A DNA stretch of 64,000 nt from Marinomonas balearica (GTDB lineage: Bacteria > Pseudomonadota > Gammaproteobacteria > Pseudomonadales > Marinomonadaceae): NCBI RefSeq assembly GCF_004362145.1, contig NZ_SNXC01000003.1:35059-99058 (forward strand). The letters are read 5' to 3'. The translations under genes were made by a program, and so were the position numbers. A model generated the notes under the pieces. That model was not told the DNA's origin. It ran no database searches and worked only from the letters and a program-made list of their open reading frames with translations. Of the stretch, positions 55,211 through 62,651 are shown one piece after another (position 1 is the stretch's first letter; each line of letters starts with the position of its first letter).

Positions 55211-56467
55211 TTGAACGATGTCCCCTTAGGTATTCTCGGTGGAATACTCTTCTTTTTAATCCTTTTCTCTGGCTTTTTTTCCAGCTCAGAAACAAGCATG
55301 CTTTCGATCAACAAATATCGACTTAAGCACCTTGTAAAAAATGGTCATAAATCTGCGTCAAAAGCATCCAAATTACTAGAACGCCCAGATCGTTTAATAG
55401 GCGTCATATTAATTGGTAACAACTTTGTTAATATATTGGCCTCCGCTATCGCGACAATAATTGCGGTAAGAATATGGGGAGATGCAGGCGTTGCTATCGC
55501 GACAGCAGCATTGACTCTGATCATACTTATCTTTGCTGAAGTCACCCCAAAAACCATCGCGACCATACACCCCGAAAAAATCGCTTTTCCTGCGTCTTGG
55601 GGCCTGACTATTTTACTTAAGATACTTTATCCGCTTGTTGTCATCGTCAACACTCTATCAAACGGATTAATTCGTCTTATTGGCGTAAAGCCTGCTAACT
55701 CTGAGCAAAACACACTCAGCACAGAAGAGCTACGAACCATTGTTAACGAAGCAAACGGGCTTATCCCAGCGGCTCACCAAGAAATGCTCGTTTCCATTCT
55801 TGACTTAGAAAAAGTCTCTGTCGACGATATTATGGTTCCTCGTAACGAGGTCGTTGGCGTAGACATTGAAGACTCTATCGAAGAAATTATCGAGCAAATT
55901 TGCCAAAGCCGTCATACTCGTATGCCGGTTTACAACGGCGAAATAAACAAAGTAATCGGCGTTCTTCACGCGCGTAATGCCGCGCTTTTCTTACGAGAAG
56001 AAAACCCAACTAAGGCTGCACTCCTTAAAGCCACTCTACCGCCTTACTTCATCCCTGAAAGCACACCACTTAATACCGTGCTATTGAACTTCCAAAAAGA
56101 CCACCAGCAAATGGGCATTGTGGTTGACGAATACGGCGATGTTCAAGGCATTGCAGCATTAGAAGATGTTCTAGAAGAAATTGTTGGGGAATTCACACCT
56201 CCCACTCAGGATGAAGAAGAAGAGATTCAACCACTTGATGATGGCGCTTTCAGAATAGACGGCTCAACTCATATACGAGACATTAATAAGACATTAGCGT
56301 GGCACCTGCCTACTGACGGTCCAAAAACACTAAATGGCCTTATTATCGAAACCTTGGAGTTTATCCCTGAGCGTCCAACCAGCCTGTGGGTCGACAACTA
56401 CTTAATCGAAATTCAAGAAATTGAAGACAAAGTAGTAAAGTATGCAAAGCTACACTTGAGGCATTGA
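55211..56467 (+). CDS. yfjD: DUF21/CBS/CorC-domain membrane protein (YfjD/CorB)
   Basis: A 418-residue protein with an N-terminal DUF21 membrane region (about 1-180; SGFFSSSETSMLSINKYRL), a CBS pair (about 205-330; VDDIMVPRNEVVGVD and VVDEYGDVQGIAALED) and a C-terminal CorC_HlyC domain (about 345-418). The family (CorB/CNNM-like) is implicated in Mg2+ transport. The start is TTG at 55211 with GAGG 10 nt upstream; there is no alternative ATG in frame near it. Confidence 0.92.
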   Translation: MNDVPLGILGGILFFLILFSGFFSSSETSMLSINKYRLKHLVKNGHKSASKASKLLERPDRLIGVILIGNNFVNILASAIATIIAVRIWGDAGVAIATAALTLIILIFAEVTPKTIATIHPEKIAFPASWGLTILLKILYPLVVIVNTLSNGLIRLIGVKPANSEQNTLSTEELRTIVNEANGLIPAAHQEMLVSILDLEKVSVDDIMVPRNEVVGVDIEDSIEEIIEQICQSRHTRMPVYNGEINKVIGVLHARNAALFLREENPTKAALLKATLPPYFIPESTPLNTVLLNFQKDHQQMGIVVDEYGDVQGIAALEDVLEEIVGEFTPPTQDEEEEIQPLDDGAFRIDGSTHIRDINKTLAWHLPTDGPKTLNGLIIETLEFIPERPTSLWVDNYLIEIQEIEDKVVKYAKLHLRH

Positions 56468-56492
56468 TCCTCAGATTAAGAGGTTATAAAGA

Positions 56493-57038
56493 ATGAGATA
56501 TTGCCCGAAATGCGGACATCAGGTTGTCATGAGCATCCCAGCGGGAGACAACCGTGAACGCGCTGTCTGCCCTCAATGCCATCACATAGATTATGACAAC
56601 CCGAGACTTATAACGGGTACTATCCCTTTGTTTGACGGTAAAATACTGCTCTGCCGACGCAATATTGAACCTCGCTTGGGTTATTGGACTCTGCCAGCAG
56701 GGTTCATGGAAAATCAGGAAACCACCAGCGAAGGCGCACTCCGAGAGACAGTAGAAGAATGTGGCTCTAACGCGATATGCAAGCAAGCATTCAGCATGAT
56801 CAGCATCCCCAAAATCAACCAAATACACCTTTTCTATATTGCTGAGTTACCCAAGCCAGACTTCCATGTGACAGAAGAAAGCTCAGAAGTACAACTGTTT
56901 GCTTTTGATGAGATCCCTTGGGATGATTTAGCGTTTAGCAGCGTTGAAATCACATTGAAGCTGTTTATAGAAGACCACAGCAAAGGCTCGTACGGTTTCC
57001 ACGAAGATACGATACGAATCAATAGCATTCCAAGCTAA
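56493..57038 (+). CDS. Nudix hydrolase with N-terminal zinc ribbon
   Basis: A 181-residue protein. The N-terminal zinc ribbon has the four cysteines CPKC and CPQC, and the Nudix box reads GFMENQETTSEGALRETVEE with the catalytic Glu pair. The combination resembles NudC-like and ADP-ribose-type pyrophosphatases; the substrate is not determined. It follows yfjD by 25 nt and may be co-transcribed. Confidence 0.9.
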   Translation: MRYCPKCGHQVVMSIPAGDNRERAVCPQCHHIDYDNPRLITGTIPLFDGKILLCRRNIEPRLGYWTLPAGFMENQETTSEGALRETVEECGSNAICKQAFSMISIPKINQIHLFYIAELPKPDFHVTEESSEVQLFAFDEIPWDDLAFSSVEITLKLFIEDHSKGSYGFHEDTIRINSIPS

Positions 57039-57097
57039 GCGCACTTCAGACTGAGGCTCAGCCACGGCGGGTTGAGCAACCACTCAGAATATGATCT

Positions 57098-57409
57098 CTA
57101 AGTTTCTACAGCAATCAGGTGGTAGGCAACTTCTTCATAAGGATGAGCCGACTTTAACGCCGTAACAACTTGCGCCTTAAATTCAGGTTTTAAAACCAGC
57201 TCGACACGGTACTCATCGACGTATTCAAGATCCCCTCCCGCCTCGCCGATAAATGGATTCGCACTGGAAGACGGTTTAAATTGCCCTCTGCCTAACGTTT
57301 GCCAACAGCATTTTTCATAATCACCGATTTGACCGCCACCTGCAGCAAAAACAGCACTTTTAACCGCCTCTAAGTGCGTTTCTGGCACATAAAACACAAG
57401 CGAATACAT
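57098..57409 (-). CDS. NIF3-like / YqfO-type small protein
   Basis: A 103-residue protein resembling the CutA-like inserted domain of NIF3/YqfO proteins: MYSLVFYVPETHLEAVK at the start, GAGGGQIGDYEKCCWQ-type and HPYEEVAYHL segments at the end. Stand-alone versions are common in gammaproteobacteria. Its function is unknown. It lies between the Nudix gene (convergent) and the DUF72 gene (same strand). Confidence 0.83.
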   Translation of the reverse strand: MYSLVFYVPETHLEAVKSAVFAAGGGQIGDYEKCCWQTLGRGQFKPSSSANPFIGEAGGDLEYVDEYRVELVLKPEFKAQVVTALKSAHPYEEVAYHLIAVET

Positions 57410-57477
57410 CTATGTCTACTCCTAAAAAAGTATGCCAAAATCCACAATAACACTCTCAATTCTAACCACCCAACACA

Positions 57478-58362
57478 CTACCACAACGCAATCTGCTCTT
57501 GGGTCTCCGGCAAGTTGACCATCTTGGATGAAAGCGCGCCATTTCCCACCAGTTTATCATCTAGCCAAGAAGCCAGCGTTGGTGCCGCTATATTATCCGA
57601 AGAATGCACAAAGACAGTGGGCTTGAGCCCGCCCTCTAACCAAGATTTTATTTTTTCAGCCCATTGATCCAACCAAACATGATTTAAAGCTAAATCTGGA
57701 TGACCAATAAAACGAACAACTGGGTTTTGCGCTGTTGCGACAACATGGCAAGGTACTCTGGGCTTTTTTCTCTGGGCGTCTTGCAAGGTTTCGTTATAGG
57801 CATCTGTTGAGAAGACTGGACGAGAGTCCATAATAACTTTATTGACTTTTTGACTTGATAAACTTCGCAGCAACTCCGACTCGATCACGCCTTTATCAAA
57901 ATAATTTAAATGACGGACTTCAACACTAAGGGGCGAACTAAGCTCCCATGTTTCAATTAAAGAAAGGATTGCAGGCAATAAAGATTCATCTAAATGACTA
58001 GGAAACTGCAACATCGTCGGCCCAAGCTTGCCATCCAGAGATGACAGTTTTGCTTGAAATCGCTGCCAATCGGCATTGCGCTCTTCTTCAGGGCGCTCAG
58101 CAATACGATGTGTGACGAGCTGAGGTGCCTTAAAACAAAACCTAAATGCGTCGTCAACTTGATCGTACCAGCGCCTCAACTGCTTCTCTTCTACTTCGGT
58201 GTAAAAAGTGCTTCCTACTTCAACACTCTGAAACACTTTCGAATACTCTCTCAATCGCTCTGCATTGGGTACAGTTGACGAATACAACCAATTAACCCAC
58301 GCAGAATGCTGCCATTGCGCCATTCCGTAACGAAGAGGGTTATTTTGGCTTAACGCAGTCAT
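57478..58362 (-). CDS. DUF72 domain protein
   Basis: A 294-residue protein with a TIM-barrel-like DUF72 fold: YGMAQWQHSAWVNWLY at the N-terminus, FCFKAPQLVTH, MLQFPSHL and VEVRHLNYF segments. The function of the family is unknown. The start codon overlaps the stop of the greB remnant by an ATGA junction, so it was probably translated together with the intact greB before that gene decayed. Confidence 0.85.
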   Translation of the reverse strand: MTALSQNNPLRYGMAQWQHSAWVNWLYSSTVPNAERLREYSKVFQSVEVGSTFYTEVEEKQLRRWYDQVDDAFRFCFKAPQLVTHRIAERPEEERNADWQRFQAKLSSLDGKLGPTMLQFPSHLDESLLPAILSLIETWELSSPLSVEVRHLNYFDKGVIESELLRSLSSQKVNKVIMDSRPVFSTDAYNETLQDAQRKKPRVPCHVVATAQNPVVRFIGHPDLALNHVWLDQWAEKIKSWLEGGLKPTVFVHSSDNIAAPTLASWLDDKLVGNGALSSKMVNLPETQEQIALW

Positions 58363-58595
58363 ACAGATCGATATTCCACAGAGTCGATGTAATATAGTTT
58401 TTCGCCTTCCGCCCTGCGAATAGTGACTTCATCACCCTCTTCCTTTTTCAGCAGAGCCTTTGCAACAGGCGAATCGATACTGATGTAATCTGAATGGTGG
58501 TACAGTTCATCTGGACCGACTATTCGGAATGTTTCCAAATAACGAACACGACAACCTATCTCCCTGAACTGCTTCTTACCGTATATATAAGAATA
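58359..58595 (-). pseudogene. greB: greB remnant (5'-truncated and internally deleted)
   Basis: The minus strand reads in one frame YIYGKKQFREIGCRVRYLETFRIVGPDE... (78 residues to the stop at 58359-58361), ending in the C-terminal GreB signature DYISIDSPVAKALLKKEEGDE. GreB normally has a ~45-residue N-terminal coiled-coil section before this and about 35-40 more residues between RVRYL and FRIVG; both are missing, and an in-frame TAG lies just upstream with no start codon. The stop codon overlaps the DUF72 start. This is a decayed transcription-elongation factor gene. Confidence 0.8.
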
Positions 58596-58802
58596 CCAGC
58601 ATATATACTATTTTATAGTTCAGGTGGCTTAAATTGATTATCATATAAAAAAATTAACACAAAATATGAGGGTGTTGCTAGTAATATCAGTTACTAGCTT
58701 CCTGCCCTTATAACTGAAAATGGCATTATTATTTCTCACTTGCGCTATCTTGCTTGGCTCAACACCAAAAGCGCCTCATGGCGTTAATGAACAAAATTTT
58801 TT

Positions 58803-58973
58803 CTTTAACGCATTTTTACCTTCACTATCTTCAGATTTAGTAATAGTCATACTGCTTTTCTAGCCGAACGGTGGGTTAGCCAATACATAATCAACTCTGT
58901 CTTCGCCGTCTATCGAAATTAGCAAAGCATCGGCACACTCAACTTCAGGCTCGCCATTTATAAAATGATGCGG
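58803..58973 (-). pseudogene. hsdM: Type I restriction methylase (hsdM) fragment
   Basis: The minus strand encodes INGEPEVECADALLISID then DYVLANPPFG, stop, then KSSMTITKSEDSEGKNALK in the same frame. NPPFG-KKSS-MTIT is the catalytic motif IV region of HsdM N6-adenine methylases. The stop (CTA at 58860-58862 on the plus strand) replaces the expected lysine. Only about 55 codons survive, directly fused to the IS remnant at 58974, so an insertion and deletion probably destroyed the restriction system. Confidence 0.72.
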
Positions 58974-59075
58974 ACTCATCCCATGTTCAAGGCAAAGCTC
59001 GGAGACGGGCTCTCCAGCTTCAACTTATTTTAAAATCGCCATTATTTGGCTGCATGTATGGCGTGACTTTTTCAA
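58974..59075 (-). mobile_element. IS3-type orfA N-terminal remnant
   Basis: Reading minus-strand from a TTG at 59073-59075: KKSRHTCSQIMAILK, stop (TAA), then VEAGEPVSELCLEHGMS. This matches the N-terminal helix-turn-helix of IS3-group OrfA proteins (recalled pattern KKSRFTESQII-AILK-EAGxPVxELCREHGMS). The start codon has decayed to TTG, an internal stop interrupts it and the rest is missing; no transposase orfB is nearby. Confidence 0.72.
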
Positions 59076-59118
59076 GCAGAGCCTCCTGCGTTTAGATTAC
59101 GAGAAAATTCTACTTTTG

Positions 59119-59148
59119 GCGGCTGTTAATTTCCGGGGAAATTACCGC
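59119..59148. repeat. Inverted repeat beside the IS remnant
   Basis: GCGG-CTGT-TAATTTCC-GG-GGAAATTA-CCGC: an 8-bp perfect palindrome (59127-59134 with 59137-59144) flanked by complementary GCGG/CCGC. It lies 44 bp upstream of the orfA remnant, where the end of the parent insertion sequence would be. Identification as the IS end is inference. Confidence 0.4.
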
Positions 59149-59195
59149 AAAGCAAACATGATTATGAGAGTACTTACCATGTAATAGCTTCAGAC

Positions 59196-61310
59196 TTAAA
59201 ATGCTGACTCCTTAATAAAGACACCATAGAGATGACGCAATCCTTTCATCAGATAACTCTCAGGCTTAACAAAGAGATTCACCTTACCCAGCGCTTGCGT
59301 TGTTAGTTGAGTTTCTCCTTTTAATTTAAGATGCACTTCATAAATCGCCTCATTCGGAATAATACTCTCTTCTAATTGCTGGGAAGCAATAGCACCACCA
59401 TAAAGAGAGGATAAACCTAAAATATTTAACTGGGTAATGGAAGTTGGAATTATTTTATCAATAACTAACGCACTCTCTAAAACAGTTCCATCATTAGCAA
59501 TAAACCTAGACACCTTATCGGTTTGAACTTTAGTCACTAGCTGACCACTGATATAAGCTTTAATCAGCACACTTTGATCATCATAAAGTGTGGCTAGAGA
59601 CATGTGAGGCGTCACATAATCCCCCCTTTCTAATGGCAGCCACTCCCCTATCACACCATTAAAAGGAGCCTTAACAGAAAGTTTTGCTTGCTGTGCTTCC
59701 AATGCCTGTAAACGGGAAGCCTCCCTAGCGATTTCAGTTTTCAGCACCAGTCCAGAAGAACGCTCATTTGCATCTACACCAGAACGCTGCCATTTAAGAT
59801 TAAGGTGATCAAGCTTAGTTCGAGTAAGCGCCATCTCCTTTTCCAACTCGGCAACACTTAATTCAACCAAACCCTGACCTTTTTCGATCCTTGCATTCGG
59901 TGTTATCTGCCAAGATATTATCTCACTTTCCTCACTAGGATAGAGGCTAATATAACGTTCGAATGTCATCACCGCAGGTACACTCACGGTCGTTCTCCAA
60001 GGTATAACCAGTAAAGCGATAAGAGCAAGCATAATGCTTAAGGTAATGAAGCTCGCGCGATTTAAAGACATTTGACTCCTTAATTTATGCCAAACAAAAA
60101 CCTCTTTTATTATGGGTAGCAATACAAACCAAAGAACCTCAACCACAAACAAGACCACACCCAGCAATTTAAAGGTGAAGAAGTAGACGAGAAAAGCAAT
60201 ACCGATAAAAATAAACAATCGATAGAGCCACGTACACCAAGCATATACCACCATTAACAAGCACTTTTGACGATTTAAAGGCTCAGGCGGGACAAAACCA
60301 AAACCAAATAAGCACTCTCTTAAAAACCATTTCCCCACCAAAAAAGAACGGATCTGCAGGTTCTCCATACCTAAAAAATCTGAAAAGGCATAATAACCAT
60401 CGAAGCGCATAAAGGGACTGATATTAATTAATAGGGATGAGACCCAGCTGGTCGTTGCCACGAAAAATACCATATTTCGAAAAGAGCCATCGGGCAGAAT
60501 ACCCCACAAAAAAGTAGCCACACAGGCAATATATATCTCAACTCGTACTCCTGCGGTGACTATACTTAAACGCTGAAATCGGGATCGTAATCGCCAAGCA
60601 TCGGTTGTATCTGTATATAAAATGGGGGTCATTAGTAAAAAGGCGATGCCCATAGAACTCACTCGACAAGCATAACGCTTTGCTACCAGAGCATGGCCTA
60701 GTTCATGAGCGGATTTAACAAACACCAAGGCGATAATATAATAGCCAATTGAAGGGGCATTGAGCATATTAGAGAAGGTAGAAGTAAAAACCTGCCACTG
60801 CCTCATAACCATTACCACTCCTAATATCCCAATCACAAAAATAGGCCAATGGAGCTGCAAGTTAAACAAGGACTTTATGCTTGGATATAAGCGTGTTAAA
60901 AACAAATCTGGACGAATTAAAGGGATTTTAATAAACAGATAATTATGCAACACCCATAACAACAAACTTTTTTTTTGCTGAGCTAGATCTTGATTAAATA
61001 GATCCGTTTCTTGCTGAGAACTTACTTCCAACAGGTGATTGAGCTTTAAAAACTGAATAAAGTTATCTAGCTCTTCTTTCTCAATTTGAACCTGTTTCGT
61101 GGCTACCCGCTTAATTAAGTCGTGAGTATCTAAAGCATAACGCCATTGGGTAAACAAATAAAAAGCAGAAACAGACAAGTAAAAAAATTTGTTGCGAGTT
61201 GCATCAAATATTTGCCATCTAACCTCACCCTGCTCATCTGGCGGAGCAGAAAATAAATGCAGATTTTGACGAAGCTTGGGCAGTGGCTGTTTGTCTAGAT
61301 GAGAAAACAT
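59196..61310 (-). CDS. Membrane M50 metalloprotease with C-terminal HlyD-like domain
   Basis: A 704-residue protein. The N-terminus (about 15-105) resembles a PqqD-like winged helix. A multi-spanning M50 (site-2 protease) core follows, with the zinc motif HELGH at His202-His206 and the second motif FDGYYAFSD. A further helix near 410-430 leads to a periplasmic arm (about 440-690) with a coiled coil and two lipoyl-like half-motifs (KGQGLVELSVAELEKE, KAPFNGVIGEWLPLERGDYV), as in HlyD adaptors. Such fusions occur in peptide and surface-protein export clusters. It starts 1 nt after the GAF-HlyD gene; all three genes of the cluster are on the minus strand. Confidence 0.82.
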   Translation of the reverse strand: MFSHLDKQPLPKLRQNLHLFSAPPDEQGEVRWQIFDATRNKFFYLSVSAFYLFTQWRYALDTHDLIKRVATKQVQIEKEELDNFIQFLKLNHLLEVSSQQETDLFNQDLAQQKKSLLLWVLHNYLFIKIPLIRPDLFLTRLYPSIKSLFNLQLHWPIFVIGILGVVMVMRQWQVFTSTFSNMLNAPSIGYYIIALVFVKSAHELGHALVAKRYACRVSSMGIAFLLMTPILYTDTTDAWRLRSRFQRLSIVTAGVRVEIYIACVATFLWGILPDGSFRNMVFFVATTSWVSSLLINISPFMRFDGYYAFSDFLGMENLQIRSFLVGKWFLRECLFGFGFVPPEPLNRQKCLLMVVYAWCTWLYRLFIFIGIAFLVYFFTFKLLGVVLFVVEVLWFVLLPIIKEVFVWHKLRSQMSLNRASFITLSIMLALIALLVIPWRTTVSVPAVMTFERYISLYPSEESEIISWQITPNARIEKGQGLVELSVAELEKEMALTRTKLDHLNLKWQRSGVDANERSSGLVLKTEIAREASRLQALEAQQAKLSVKAPFNGVIGEWLPLERGDYVTPHMSLATLYDDQSVLIKAYISGQLVTKVQTDKVSRFIANDGTVLESALVIDKIIPTSITQLNILGLSSLYGGAIASQQLEESIIPNEAIYEVHLKLKGETQLTTQALGKVNLFVKPESYLMKGLRHLYGVFIKESAF

Positions 61311-62648
61311 TTACCAACCTAGTGTCTGACGAACATAGGTAATCGGACGACGCAGTACATAATAGGCTAAAGAGACCTCTTCACCGTATAATTTTGCCAC
61401 TCCACGAAGACCTATTCTTGGAGCAATCGCTAGCCCATCTCTCTTAGCAATAATACGATAAGCCAAGGTTTGACTCGGTGTTAAACTAGACTTAAAAGAC
61501 GAATAATTAACCTTAAATGAAATAGGCTCAAGTGGATCGGTATCCAGATAAAATTTCACCTCATCCCCCTTTTTTAAGGGAATAGAATCCTGTACCGCAA
61601 CCCTGATTTCTAGCTCTATTTTCTTTGGGTCAGCAATAGATAAAATGCGCTCTCCTACTACAACAGAGCGGCCTTTCCATTTTTCAGGGTCATCCAAAAC
61701 AGCAACCCCTTGCTGCTTAGAAAAAATCGTTGTTTGTGCTAGCTTGCCTTTAATATAATTGAGTTCAATCGCCTTTAGAGCCACTTGAGAGGCTAGCTCG
61801 ACTCGCTGTGATTTGGCTTTTTTATCCACATAACCGGCTTGCTCTGCGGTTCTTAATTCGGCCTTGGCTCTTTCCAGCTCCCTTAGCGCAATATCATAGG
61901 AGCCTTGCAAGGCTGTTTTATCCATAGTAACAAGTGGCTGCCCTTGAGTTACCAGGTCTCCTGGTTTAACCAAGACTTCTGAGACGGCTCCCGCTATCGA
62001 TGACATAACAAGATTAGGTTCTTTTGCAATGACTTCAGAAGGGGCTAAAACCGTTAACCGAACAGGAACAAAGCTCAGACCGATCAACAAAGATAAAGAC
62101 ACTAATTGAGTTTTTTTAGACAGCAGTTTTTTAACCAGGGTTTTAATCGCCGATTTTTGTCTGAATAATTGCATCGCATGGGCATAAGATGAGGCAAGAT
62201 GTTGTAATAAAGCTCTCTCTTTTTCGCTCCAAGGTTCCGATTTAGCCATCACTAGAACACCTGCCCGTTCGCTTGGCTTGGCAGGAATCAATAGAGGAAG
62301 CCATAATAAATAGGGAGGACTGAATTCTTTTAACTCTGCTTTTAGTTCTAAAGGCCAGCGCTCCGGTTTTACTGAATGAACTTCTGTTCCTTGCTCAGAC
62401 CCTTCAACTAAGCTTGCAACTTGCTCGATCCAAGCACTATAAGGCGTGCTTCGATCAACCAGAGGAATATCACTTAAGGCAAATAACTTAAGTTTTTCAA
62501 GCTCATTGCCATCCAGATATGTTGCCTGCTCATACGCCACCAAATTGCGTGACGTATTCACCATTAAAAAACTAAGCTCGGTCGCTGTTTCACAGCGACG
62601 AACCTGTTGCTCTATTTGAAACAGCTTAGCAATTGCAGTATCAGACAT
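61311..62648 (-). CDS. GAF-domain/HlyD-family periplasmic adaptor protein
   Basis: A 445-residue protein. An N-terminal cytoplasmic region of about 165 residues resembles a GAF sensor domain. One transmembrane helix follows (about 182-200, LVSLSLLIGLSFVPVRL), then a periplasmic HlyD-type adaptor (about 205-400) with lipoyl halves AGAVSEVLVKPGDLVTQGQPL and KQQGVAVLDDPEKWKGRSV around a helical hairpin. HlyD proteins bridge inner-membrane exporters to outer-membrane TolC. No ABC ATPase or TolC gene lies in the window. It abuts the adhesin gene (3 nt) and the M50 gene. Confidence 0.82.
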   Translation of the reverse strand: MSDTAIAKLFQIEQQVRRCETATELSFLMVNTSRNLVAYEQATYLDGNELEKLKLFALSDIPLVDRSTPYSAWIEQVASLVEGSEQGTEVHSVKPERWPLELKAELKEFSPPYLLWLPLLIPAKPSERAGVLVMAKSEPWSEKERALLQHLASSYAHAMQLFRQKSAIKTLVKKLLSKKTQLVSLSLLIGLSFVPVRLTVLAPSEVIAKEPNLVMSSIAGAVSEVLVKPGDLVTQGQPLVTMDKTALQGSYDIALRELERAKAELRTAEQAGYVDKKAKSQRVELASQVALKAIELNYIKGKLAQTTIFSKQQGVAVLDDPEKWKGRSVVVGERILSIADPKKIELEIRVAVQDSIPLKKGDEVKFYLDTDPLEPISFKVNYSSFKSSLTPSQTLAYRIIAKRDGLAIAPRIGLRGVAKLYGEEVSLAYYVLRRPITYVRQTLGW

Positions 62649-62651
62649 AGC

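Noticed and set aside
58600..59195. Possible small genes in the gap before the M50 protease
   Set aside because: All frames with recognisable similarity contain stops and lack starts; they are explained as hsdM and IS3 remnants.
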